Of a DNA stretch of 64,000 nt, positions 27,409 through 39,395 are shown one piece after another. Location: contig NW_004797539.1 in NCBI RefSeq assembly GCF_000002075.1, forward strand, positions 589,353-653,352, given 5' to 3'. This DNA comes from Aplysia californica. Lineage: Eukaryota > Mollusca > Gastropoda > Aplysiida > Aplysiidae. How positions within the stretch are numbered: the stretch's first letter is position 1; every line of letters begins with the position of its first letter. The position numbers were made by a program, and so were the translations under genes. The notes below the pieces were generated by a model. The model searched no databases, was not told the origin of the DNA, and worked only from the letters and a program-made list of their open reading frames with translations.

Positions 27409-27662
27409 GATTTTTGTTTACCTGTGCAAAAATGAGAAAAACAATATAAATTTAAAAAAATAAAAAATTAAATCATTTAGAATCAAAATTATAAAGAAAC
27501 CTGGAAAGAAAGAGAAAAAGCAAATATGTTGATACAAAGTTTGTATTTTCCCTTTATTTCAATGCTTTGCAATTACAGTTAAGTTTTTCTTGAAAACATT
27601 TGACTTGCACAAAAAAAGATAAAAGTGCATTGTAGGTGGTACATTATAATGATTATTGGACT

Positions 27663-27820
27663 CAATGTACAACAATAACATGTTATTACCAACGTTTGTA
27701 GCACATTGTTAGATCCAATGTACAACAATAACATGTCAAAACTTGCATTTGTAGCACATTATTAGATCCAATGTACAACAATAGCACGTTAACACCTCCA
27801 TTTGTTTGTAGCACTTGTGT
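27663..27820 (+). repeat. 53-bp tandem repeat, three copies
   Basis: CAATGTACAACAATA recurs at 27663, 27716 and 27769, each followed by a TTTGTAGCACATT block. An inverted relative lies at about 29283-29360. Interpreted as subterminal repeats of the outer element. Confidence 0.75.
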
Positions 27821-27960
27821 TCGTAGCACATGTATAGCAACACAAGAAACATGTCCTCGTTACGAAACCTGTTCCAAAAAACAAATTCATGGACATAGGA
27901 TGGGAAAAGATCACGGGATGTGCCAAACTGATTGCTCACAAAGTGATGCTGATAAAAAAA

Positions 27961-29233
27961 TGAGAGGCATCGTGGTGAAATCAGGCACTCGTCAAAATAA
28001 TGAAATCAAAGAAATCAGCATTTTTCTTTCTAATGGGCAATTTTTAAATTATTTTTTTTTTGGGCTCAACACCTTTCATGCCCACAAAAGAACACATTTC
28101 TGTGTGGATTTTACTGAAAATCGTTGATCAAAGGCACAAAAAATTGTAAATTTCCAGTTTCTAAGGACTCTCAGGCTATGAAAGTTAACAAACTTTGGCG
28201 GCCATTTTCTCGCTAATTTTACCTCTGAAACCAGGGGACCCAGACCTCCTTCAATCGTAAATATTTCGACTTCTATTCAACATATATATGGATATTTTTT
28301 TTACCAAAAGGAAGGCAAATGAGCAAGCTTTATGATGATGTGTATACCAAAAACCTTATATGCCCAAAAATTGACGAGCGCCTGGTTCCACCACATTGCG
28401 ACCAGTGGCGGTGGGTGGACCAAGATTTGGGTGGGGCTTAGGTTTCTTCCACTTCTTTATCACCAAAAAGCAAGCAATAAGAACAAAACAGTGATGATTT
28501 TGCTATACTCACTGCGAGCCACGGCATTTTGAGAACCATTCAAACGAGAAGAGTCACCTTTGTCTTCCATCTCTTTGTTCTTAGTTAAAGTTAAGCTTCT
28601 GGATGGTAGGGACGAAGCCGTCTCACCTCCAAATTTCTCTAATTAGTTTTTATCTGAAGAAAAAGTTGCCTCCAAAGTGGTTTGATGTAATTAATAACTG
28701 TTAAATCTCAGCGGCACAAACACACAGCACTCCAAACACATACCGTCTATGAGGTGGATTGGGTTGTGTTGTTGCGGAAAATAGAACGCGCCTAACAAAG
28801 GCCCAATGGGCGCATAGGTATCTGTGTCACTAGGGGAAAGTGTGTCGTAAACTTTCACCCCATTGTCAGGGCTGGGAGAGCGTGAGCCCGCTGTGCAGTG
28901 TTATTTTTTTAAAGTTTTCTACCTTTTAACAAGAAGAGTTTCATTAAAGACGGGCGTGGGAACCGGCTTATTCTTTCTGAGCCCTAACGACATTTGATTG
29001 GCTGTTAGGTTACTATAGTTGTAAGCAGTGACAACAATGATTGGATAAACGGGCAAGCCGCCAAGCTGATAACTGTGTGTTCATTGCGTGCGATCATGAC
29101 GGTTTCAACTGCTTATTTCGTTATTTAAGAAACTTTCATGAACTAAGGGATAGAGTAGGGGTGGGGACGGGGTGGGGGTGAGGGGCTCAAGCCAGTAAGC
29201 CCTTCACTACCCACCGCCACTGGTTGTGACACA
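27961..29233 (+). mobile_element. G-family MITE, copy 3, interrupted by a hAT-like MITE
   Basis: Left GAGGCATCGTGGTGAAATC; right part TTGACGAGCGCCTGGTTCC, then ACCACATTGCGAC, then the hAT insertion (28403-29222), then resumption as GTTGTGACACAAATG. Without the insertion the length would fit other family members. Confidence 0.75.
28403..29222 (+). mobile_element. hAT-like MITE nested in G-family copy 3
   Basis: Left CAGTGGCGGTGGGTGG; right end reversed CAGTGGCGGTGGGTAG. 8-bp flanks ATTGCGAC (28395-28402) and GTTGTGAC (29223-29230) agree at 6 of 8, a decayed target duplication. 820 bp, higher in G+C than its surroundings, no transposase seen. Confidence 0.8.
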
Positions 29234-29377
29234 AATGATAATTGACTTGCACCAACATTTGAAGTGTCTATTCAATTAACATTATTGTTGTACATTTGGG
29301 TCCAATAATGTGCTTCAAACACAAGTAATAAATAACATGTTTTTGTTGTACAGTGAGTCTAATAGTTTACGCACCTA

Positions 29378-30180
29378 AAATGTACTTTTACCCCCAAAAA
29401 TGGTTACTTCTCTGGAAATGTGGTGTAATCAAATACCTTATTAACCGAATTCTTCAAATCTTATAAAATGTTGGAAAGTGAAATTATATCGATTTTATCA
29501 AGCTGAGGGCGGAGCAATATAGAATCTAGATTCTAGATCTAGATATCCTAGATCTAGAATCTAGGCAATATAGTACAACTGACAATATAATTAGAGTAGA
29601 GTCGATTTGGGTTCCACACAATTACAAAGGCTGTTTTACAATTACAAATTTAAAATTACAGGCTCAAGCCAACTTATTATAACCAACAAGTCCGGTGGCC
29701 TGATACTGAGCTTGTAGAAATGACAGTAATTACAATTGATGAGGGTGTCGGGTCTGTCTTAGTAATCACCATGGCCATGCCACCCCAACTCACTGGACAG
29801 TAAAGAAAGAGAAGAAGAGTGTGAGTGATCCTTACCTTTGTCAAAGTTTGTTCAATGAAATCAAAATAAAGAAGTTTATTTTAATTCCACTGACAAACAA
29901 GATATAGCAAAATACTACTGTTCTAAATTATAATTTCAGAATATGAAGCCACTTGCCAATTGAGTGTGTTCATTGAAGTTGTTGACACATTGAAGTTACA
30001 AGAAACAAAACACTACACACACACAGACCACAATATTGATGTCATTATGTCAGCACAATTTTGTCAGCTTTAATAGTATAGCAGTTCACGCAGTCATATC
30101 TATTATATCTTCGTACAATACGTAGCTAGATCTAGATCTGTAATTAAAACAACCGTTAAGCTAATGTTGTTGTTGTGGGG
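29378..30180. other. Intergenic, nothing recognised apart from a TAGATC tract
   Basis: Between the transposon nest and the assembly gap. A TCTAGA/TAGATC tract lies at 29522-29565. Confidence 0.5.
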
Positions 30181-31132
30181 NNNNNNNNNNNNNNNNNNNN
30201 NNNNNNNNNNNNNNNNNNNNNNNNNNNNNNNNNNNNNNNNNNNNNNNNNNNNNNNNNNNNNNNNNNNNNNNNNNNNNNNNNNNNNNNNNNNNNNNNNNNN
30301 NNNNNNNNNNNNNNNNNNNNNNNNNNNNNNNNNNNNNNNNNNNNNNNNNNNNNNNNNNNNNNNNNNNNNNNNNNNNNNNNNNNNNNNNNNNNNNNNNNNN
30401 NNNNNNNNNNNNNNNNNNNNNNNNNNNNNNNNNNNNNNNNNNNNNNNNNNNNNNNNNNNNNNNNNNNNNNNNNNNNNNNNNNNNNNNNNNNNNNNNNNNN
30501 NNNNNNNNNNNNNNNNNNNNNNNNNNNNNNNNNNNNNNNNNNNNNNNNNNNNNNNNNNNNNNNNNNNNNNNNNNNNNNNNNNNNNNNNNNNNNNNNNNNN
30601 NNNNNNNNNNNNNNNNNNNNNNNNNNNNNNNNNNNNNNNNNNNNNNNNNNNNNNNNNNNNNNNNNNNNNNNNNNNNNNNNNNNNNNNNNNNNNNNNNNNN
30701 NNNNNNNNNNNNNNNNNNNNNNNNNNNNNNNNNNNNNNNNNNNNNNNNNNNNNNNNNNNNNNNNNNNNNNNNNNNNNNNNNNNNNNNNNNNNNNNNNNNN
30801 NNNNNNNNNNNNNNNNNNNNNNNNNNNNNNNNNNNNNNNNNNNNNNNNNNNNNNNNNNNNNNNNNNNNNNNNNNNNNNNNNNNNNNNNNNNNNNNNNNNN
30901 NNNNNNNNNNNNNNNNNNNNNNNNNNNNNNNNNNNNNNNNNNNNNNNNNNNNNNNNNNNNNNNNNNNNNNNNNNNNNNNNNNNNNNNNNNNNNNNNNNNN
31001 NNNNNNNNNNNNNNNNNNNNNNNNNNNNNNNNNNNNNNNNNNNNNNNNNNNNNNNNNNNNNNNNNNNNNNNNNNNNNNNNNNNNNNNNNNNNNNNNNNNN
31101 NNNNNNNNNNNNNNNNNNNNNNNNNNNNNNNN
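30181..31132. other. Assembly gap (952 N)
   Basis: Run of N. The right edge is a CA-type microsatellite (ACCACACACACACACTTAC-like), so the gap probably spans a repeat. Confidence 1.
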
Positions 31133-31223
31133 ACCACACACACACTTACATACATATATATTTATCTATTTCTTTATCTATTTCTTTATAGTTATTACAG
31201 TAAATTCCTTTTTAATAATTAAA

Positions 31224-31889
31224 AGTGCAGTCAAAAATTTGTGGCTCAACTTATCCTCAAATATAATATTTTTAACGGGAGAATCATTGTCATCCATACT
31301 TTGCACTGCAGTTCGTATCAATTTGCCTTAACTTTATCATTTGTTTCCACAATAAGTGAAGCTAGATTAAAAAACCTTTCTTTATAAATTTATATAAAAT
31401 ACTGCAAATCTCCTTCATGCGGAAAATGGAGAATTGTTCACAGCACTTCCCTCTTTTGACACACATTTTGCGAAGGCATATGGCTTACGTCACCGCTCAC
31501 TAATGACACTCTTTAGTGGCAAAGCTAATTACAAGAAACTAATTTTCTAGTGAACACTTTTTTGCACTAGAAGTTCTTAAAACAAACGTTCAAATACATG
31601 TAAACATAAGCTCACGATTAGAAAAAAAATGACGGACTTGTTTTAAAAAGCGATTGCTCCCAGCTGTAAACCTTTTAAAATCTGTAGAAACCACCGACTG
31701 GGATTTTCTATTAGTATTTATTCAGGAATTTTCTAGAATAAAGCTAAAAGGTGTTTATAAAAATATTGACCTGTTAAGGCAAATTGATACAAGTACAAGT
31801 CGCTGTGCAAAAGCTGGAGAGTTTATGTTAAATTGTTGAGGAGATATTATATATGACAATAAGTTGCGCCATGAATTTTTGACCGCACT
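31224..31889 (+). mobile_element. Tc1-like MITE
   Basis: Left AGTGCAGTCAAAAATTTGTG; right end reversed AGTGCGGTCAAAAATTCATG, with homology continuing through GGCNCAACTTAT; about 32-bp TIRs. AGTGCGGTCAAAAATT is a typical Tc1-type terminus. An internal 61-codon frame (31654-31839) is not recognisable as transposase. Confidence 0.65.
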
Positions 31890-32439
31890 ATAATTTTAGC
31901 TTCAGTCAGGGGAAGGGAAGGTGGATTTCATTATTCAAAGGGAACAAGTAGCAAAAAGGTTACTCATCATTACTAATTCATCTTTTCATTGATCGACCCA
32001 TTCACTTATTTCTGCTACAGTATGATAATGTGGTATTGTATTGGTGTGTGGGTGGGGGTGGGGAAAGGGGGTATAGGATCAAGACACGTAAAAACGCTGT
32101 AAGGTTGTGTAGAGGAGCAAGTCCAGATCCATGTAGTTCAGTTTATGATACCAATTGAACTACGTCTGCTGTTGTGTCGGGCAGCAACGGTTTTGTTTTT
32201 ATTTTATAAAGGAGTGAAAATGGCATCTGCATTTGACCTTTGTAGTGGTCCCCGACTGTTGTTTGAATGTTGACCTTGAAGGGTCCTTGGGACATGGGGT
32301 ATTGAGACTTTAAGAAAATCCCAGATATATGAGGCTTCCACTTCAAAAAGAGAGAAAATGATAGGGATAAGGGGGGTTGGTCTGAAGAGAGACGGAGAGA
32401 ATGTGAGACAGGAGAAGACAAACAGGGGACCAGGTGAAG

Positions 32440-32732
<293 letters not shown>

Positions 32733-33145
32733 TAAGGAAAAAAAGGGGAAAATGGTTTAAAATTTAGTGCTAACTTTGGTAATTTTTCATATCAGGCTCC
32801 TTTCTAGCTCAATTCAACATCAGGCAGTTCTATTGGTCTTCAGCAGGACTGAGCCTTGTATATAAAACTAAGAGGACATGCAAATTCACAGGCCTATGTT
32901 GGGAGATTTTGCTTCTACTGAACCCTGGATCTTCAGAAATAGAGAAGATTTCCCAACAACTTCAACATTGTGTTGATCCCAAAAAGAATAGATGGGAGGT
33001 ATCACAAAAGGAAAAATGTAAAATCAGGAACATAAGTGAGAGAAACAATAGACAAACAGTATAAACAAACACAATGTTCTGACAACACTGGGTGAATGAA
33101 AAATCCCCCTCCCCCTTCCTCCCAAGAAAAATCTATTATTACAAA

Positions 33146-33310
33146 AGTGGGTGGTTAGCGGGTGCTGTGGTGTGCTGGTTTGCTCCTTCTTTCCTACTAA
33201 ACATCTGTCATGTTTATCTCTTCTTCTTTTTTGTGTTTGTTACTCTTCTGTAACACCTCTAATATTGGGCACTTATATATATGACCTAATTGATTTGTAA
33301 GTGCTGTGAA
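33146..33310 (+). repeat. Dispersed repeat family R1, copy 3
   Basis: GTGGGTGGTTAGCGGGTGCT, TTTGCTCCTTCTTTCCTAC, AACATCTGTC, TTTGTGTTTGTTACTCT, GTAACACCTCTAAT, GCACTTATATATATGACC, TTGTAAGTGC, in the same order as 2134-2310 and 16190-16350. Confidence 0.55.
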
Positions 33311-34995
33311 ATACATACAAAACTTCTTTTTTTTTAAAGAAAAAAAGAAAGAAAAAAGATTTTCAAAATTGCTGAAAACTGATTCCTATTGCAATTTTTC
33401 AGTTCGTCTCATCAACATGAAACTGAATACTTGGTCAGACAAACTTTATCAATGGCAAACTTCATTTTGGATCAACAATGTAAAAAGAAAGGATAACTGC
33501 TGACTGTCCCCACCAAAAAAACGAACATTTTGAATATATATATATCTAAGCTCTTTCCTTCTGTAAAATGCCAAATTATGTGGATACGTCAGCTTCAGGT
33601 GCCTTTTTTTCATTGAATGAATTCAGTTAAAGTAAATAGTGTTGCTGGAAAGCATTCCCTCAACCATATCCTTGTTTTTGAATTCCCTGCACATGCGTCA
33701 TAAGCTGATGCTCTGATCTATAAATTTGTACTCACAATATTATCACCAAGGTAATGAAAAAAATAAAACAATGAATTTTGAATCTCGATTATACAAAGTT
33801 AAACAATCTTTTTTATTCACACATGATGCATAGGATTTTTCTATATGTACAAAAAGTGAGGGAATACAAAACACCACAAAACATTTCTGTAGGAAGAATG
33901 AATAGTCTCACAATAAGAGATATAGATTCTTATCCTAATGTTGCTCTGAATTTGCAGGGCATCATTAAGTTTTCAGTTTATAACCTACAACAAAGAAAAC
34001 CTGAAATGCAATGGATACATATCAGCCACACAAACTTTTCAACATCAAATAAATTAACAGAAAATCTTTTTTTTTTTCTTCACACTATCTTAATAACATC
34101 AGGGCATTCATTTTAAATCCTCCTAAAAACTTGGTTTTGTATACTTTCTCTTTCACAAACGTACATAATTTTTATTATGCTGATGAACTTTTCAATAAGT
34201 TATACAAATAGATGAAAATCTTTAGCATTTGCTTCAGAAGAGTCATTATCACTTTACACATGAGTCTGAGACTTTGCTTCTTTTAACAAAACCCTGTTTG
34301 ATAAATAGCATTATACAGCAGGCTTGGCAGTGAGTGTGGTATTATTATCCACAAGACCCTAAACTCAAAAATTATACACTTATGAAGTCAGAAAGATCTG
34401 TTCTTAATTCAAACTAAATTTTTGTATTAAAGTAATTGAGCATGATTCTAGAATTTTGTTAACTAAAAAGAAAGGAAAGGAGAATAAGAGGCTCTACAAA
34501 CATCTTTATATGCCAACAAATATTTCGTTAAAACCATTTATCAGTTCTCACTAGTTTAGCAGATTTAATTTTTTAAAGTACATGAAAGTTTTACAAATGA
34601 CAAAGGACACATAGAATGAGAAAAATATGGCAGTATTTCTTGACACTTTCAGCTAAAAGCTTATATTCTTGTCACCACCAAAAACCCCATTACTCTGCCA
34701 CATCCCAATAAAAACATATTCTAACATGAAAGAAAAATCAATCCTAAAAGTCTGATCTCATACTTGAACAGCAAGCATATTGCAGTTATAAGAAAGATGG
34801 ACCTTTACTTCCCTTGATAAGTCTTCGACATCATTTAAAAACATTTGCAGCAAAGGAATGAGAGGCATATCAAGTTGATCCAAGAGATCTTCTCGATAAA
34901 AAACATTATTTTCTGATTCGATCATAACTTATAAAATGTCCTGCAAAATACAACATATTTGGCATAAGCGTCCACAAGAGAAACATGACACGTTT
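33311..34995. other. Intergenic, nothing recognised
   Basis: AT-rich sequence between repeat R1 and G-family copy 4, downstream of the FAM227 gene. No exon or paired termini seen. Confidence 0.5.
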
Positions 34996-35793
34996 GTGAG
35001 GCATCATGGTGAAATCAGGCGCTCTACAAGAAATATAATGAAATCAAAGTGAACAGCATTTTTCCGCGTGTTGGGTAATTTTTATTTCTTTTTTGAACTT
35101 AACACCCTTTATGTCCATTAAAAAATACATTTCAGTGTGGATATCATTGAAAAACACTGTTCAAAGGCATGAAAAATACAAATCTAGTTTCCAAGGACTC
35201 TCAAGCTTTGGAAGTCACCAAACTTCGCTAGCCTTTTCTCGCTAGTTTTAACTCTGCGACCAGATGACCCTACCTCTTTAAATGAAAATAACAAGACTGC
35301 TATTCAAGACTGATGGATATTATTTTTGTCAAAAGTAATAATATAATAATAATAACAATAGATAGCATTTGTATAGCCAAGATCCCCGCTCAACAGGAAG
35401 CTCTATGCGCTTCACAATCTATACTATTACCCCAGCAGACCTGAGAGCATTCTGAAACAAACTCAACTTCCTGAGAAGCATACAGTGCAAGCAGTCATTT
35501 ATAGGTGCTAAAACACTGACATACTGACAAGATCTTTCGCTGTCTATGTCCGGGTACCCATTTCCACCTGGATGAAGTGAGGAAAATTCGAGTAAAGTGC
35601 CTTTCCCAAGGACACAACGTTGGGCCCGCGGCTCGAACCCATGACCCCGCAACCTCACGATTACGAGTCCGGTAGCCTAACCACTAGGCCACTGATGCCA
35701 CAATAATACAAATGAACAAGCTAGAAGATTATATCAAAAACTCCATACATGCCCAAAAATTGACGAGCGACTGATTCCACCGCACTGTGACAC
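34996..35793 (+). mobile_element. G-family MITE, copy 4, interrupted by a SINE
   Basis: Left GTGAGGCATCATGGTGAAAT; right TTGACGAGCGACTGATTCC then ACCGCACTGTGACAC. A SINE (about 35341-35700) splits it. The right end lies only about 50 bp downstream of the FAM227 stop codon, so the element is probably in the 3' UTR or used as transcript end. A TTTATT (AATAAA on the minus strand) near 35085 could serve as poly(A) signal. Confidence 0.8.
35341..35700 (-). mobile_element. tRNA-derived SINE nested in G-family copy 4
   Basis: On the minus strand it starts with a tRNA-like head: A box TGGCCTAGTGG (35691-35681) and B box GGGTTCGAGC (35640-35631). A conserved body (GGTACCCGGACATAG, AAGATCTTGTCAGTAT) follows, then a tail with GAAGCGCATAGAGCTTCCTG and TTATTATTAT. 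Flanks AATAATAT and AATAATAC may be the target duplication. No free-standing tRNA gene is implied. Confidence 0.8.
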
Positions 35794-35843
35794 ATTTTGT
35801 AAAGAAAAACATGGCATTTTTTGGTATTACATCTAGCCAAAGC

Positions 35844-38800
35844 CTAGTCGTCATAATCATATGAATCTTCGGTGGATGTTTCTGATCTGGAGGATTGTTG
35901 CTCAAGTAGTGGCATCTCTTTCTGACCACTCTCCTGAAATAAAGAAAAAAAAGAGCATGATGCTGGGTTTTTATTGTCTTTGTATTACCATATATTTTTA
36001 TTACTCACATACTTTCTCTTTACCATTATGCTTCCAAGTCTTTGCCAACAGGTAAGACAGAGGAAAATGGAGGACCGTTTGTTCAAAAACACAACTTCCA
36101 ATATGCAATGTATAGATATCAAACTCAGAACTTGTTTAGAAAAAAAAAAAGAAGCTTAATCCACCTTTCAAAGCACAGAACCAAACCTTGTACAGCCTTA
36201 TAGTGGCGAAATTAATTCCTCTGCAACTGAGACAGAATTTCCCCATTCCCCTCCCAATATTTTGGTTAAGTTTCAATACTTCTGGCCGACCTTTGCCTAC
36301 TTATGACTTTGTGGCCTTTTAAATTCCCATCACAGACATCTGAAGCATTCACAAGGCATTTTAGAAGAAATTAATGCTCATTAAGTAAAAAACATAGATC
36401 TAGTAAAGGTTTTCAATTAATCCAGTCTAAAAAGTGTTATGAGTAACAAAAAATGATGAAACACATCTGATCAGTAAATGAAAATGCAAAACCAAATATT
36501 AACCCTCATCCTGCGGGAGCCGGGTTTATGTAGCCCGATAAGCCTATTTCGGCACCTCGCCTGCGTTCTGGTCCCGAGTCAGTATAGCTCCTGGCTCAGC
36601 GCACGCGAAGCGCGCATCCTCTTACGTGTCATTCGGGTCCCGAGTCGGATCCCCATTCACGCAGGTCAAGTGTGTGTGCGTCAGTCTGCTTGAGTTTGTG
36701 TGCGTTTGTGGCCTTCTTCTAGAACCACCTGCGTTGGTTCATAATCGAGGCATACGTCTCATTCAAAACATGCCAAGTTGATAGCTCTAGATGTTCATCC
36801 AATGAAATTATAGAAGAAATTGACCCACTTAGATATGAGGAGCTCGAAAGGATAGTCAGGAAACAAGACTTCCATTTTTTCTATACAAATATTTCAAATG
36901 AGCTTGATTTTGTATGAAATAATACTACCTGATAAAAAATGAGCTTGTTTGATAGTTTTGAATACCCTTGTGCAGGTACAAAGAACAATTTGAGTGTAAA
37001 ACATTCGGAAATTGACCTAAATTATCCCTTTTCGAACCTCAGGTCATTCATAACAACAAGAGCGTCCAGAAAGGTTATTCAAATGGGCGTAACTACTCGT
37101 AATGTCTTATCAGCTTGTGAGAGGGGGTTATTCATGTGTTTGTAACACTTTATAAATAGAATGCTATGAAGGATAGAGCGTTATTTTCATCATCAGTTAA
37201 CACACTCCCGCGGTATTCATGGCGAAAACACACGTTTCCCGGCGCGCGCGCTGTACACCAACAGTACACACTGAGTGACCCCGGCGGCCTGCCCGGCGAG
37301 TCCGACGTAATCGGTTGCTGATAAGATACGCATCTGGGCACAGACGCAGGATAAGAGTTAAAAAAGGAAAAAAACATGCACATTCTTGACATTCAATGAG
37401 TTAAATTTTTTTAAAAAGCTTAATTCATCCCACCATGCTCAAAAACAAAACAGTTTACCACATTTACCTTAAATTCTATTATTTTGTCCATGAGAGTGCG
37501 TCTTTCCTGAAGGCTCTTGGCTTCACTCAAAGCTTTCTTGAGACTGTTGATTTGTTTATTTGTGTCTCTCTTTTTCCTCTCCAGGTCAAGAATATCAGCT
37601 GATGTCTGATCACAAAGTCTGCACCCATTACAAAACAAAGAGAAACTTTAAGGCAGATTGTAAGGTTATAACATGACCAAAGAAAGTCTCTGTTTAGAAA
37701 AAAAAAAGACAAAACTGAACACTAGTATCAAGAGGCGTTCACTTCACAGATCATTAAACTAAATTTTGTTCCCCTAAAATGATATTGTTGATTGTGATAC
37801 TGCACTTGTGCTCCTTTCATACTGATCCCTACAAGTTCTTAAAAATACCTGGATTTATACCTCTAGGGTGGCTCATTTTCCCAAAAAGAAGTATTAAAAC
37901 AATTTCACATGATACCAAAAAGTATGTATTCATGAAGGAGCCTATATCTTGTTTTGACATTACTACCATCACCTTTTTCTTACTATTTTTGTATTTTTCT
38001 AGCTATGTACAGGAAGGATGTATGGCTTAGACTTTTAAACAACACAACTTAAAAGCTAATCTCACTGAGTTATTTAAAATTAAGTTTTATATCAAATATG
38101 ATCATTCTTTCTTATATTTAATTGAAAACATATATGACAGCATGACAATGGGGTAATAACCCACACACACACACACACAAAACCCACCCCAAAAAACAAC
38201 AGGATACCAACTGAACACATTACCTTGAATATTCTCTGCTGAGTGAGTCCGCTTTGCTAATAGTAGAAGCAATAAACTGCTGGTATGTTGGTCCCTCTGG
38301 AGTAAACCTATTAAGGAATACTAACTAAAAAGCGCTAAACAACTGTCTGCAAGACTTCCCAATGTTCATAACAACAATTTTATAACATTCTACATCATTA
38401 CAAATGTTGATACTACGATCTAAATAAAAACGATACAATTTTCTACCCATAAAGCATTCTTTGTTTTAAAAATCTGACACCTTTTCAATTTTTTTTTTTC
38501 GCAACCAACGCTTAAAATATTTCCACTCTGCTGGCAGTCTTATACCCTAACTTTTTTTTCAGATTGAGGAAAGAAATATCCAGACTTAATTTAACATTTT
38601 AAACAAATTCTTAATTTCAACTTATCATCACAAACCAGCAACATTGCAAAGTTTTTCTTTCATTATAAGAGTAAAATTTGAAAAGATAAAAGGTTGACAA
38701 AAGCTAAAATCTAAAGAATCATATAAAAACCTAGACCAAGTAGAATTAGGATAATATGCCAGTGCACAATGCTTCATCATCAGTATAAAAAAGGATATGG

Positions 38801-39089
38801 TAACTTCATAATCTCTGTTCTTCGCACTTTCTTTCCTGGTTGCTTGTAGCTTCTGAGCTGTCTCATATGCAAATAATGAGAGATCAGAGGACTTCGTCCT
38901 GATGTGTTGAACTTCACCCTTTCATAATCTGGGCCAGGACCAATTTGATGTGACTATCAGAAACAAAAATGAAACGACTAATTAAGCACAATGATAGTTC
39001 TGCAATAGATAGTCGTTATGTCCCAAACACAAACTATACTAACTACACACTTCATCATCATGACTCCCCTATATGAGTAAAACATTAAT

Positions 39090-39186
<97 letters not shown>

Positions 39187-39322
39187 TATAATAATAATAA
39201 TTATAATAATAACAATGATAGTAGAAGAAGAGGAGGAGGAGGAGGAGGAGGAGGAGGAGGAGGAGAAGAAGACCCTTATAATAATTAGCATAAAGCGCAA
39301 ATTACTGCTCCTTATAATAATG

Positions 39323-39395
<73 letters not shown>

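Larger units (their letters stand above)
27633..29377 (+). mobile_element. Outer TIR element of the nest at the XPA 5' side
   Basis: Left AAAAGTGCATTGTAGGTG (from about 27621) and right end reversed AAAAGTACATTTTAGGTG. Subterminally, GACTCAATGTACAACAATAA on the left pairs with GACTCACTGTACAACAAAAA on the right (reversed). The left side has three tandem copies of a 53-bp unit (27663-27820). It contains G-family copy 3, which itself contains a hAT-like MITE. Superfamily not determined. Confidence 0.6.

Noticed and set aside
27663-27820. Regularly spaced repeats that could suggest a CRISPR array
   Set aside because: Eukaryotic context, only three diverged 53-bp units, no conserved repeat/variable spacer structure; better explained as transposon subterminal repeats.
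30103-31222. Reading frames of 326-352 codons on both strands
   Set aside because: They consist almost entirely of N from the assembly gap.
35620-35700. tRNA-like A and B boxes
   Set aside because: Part of a SINE with a body and tail; not a functional tRNA gene.
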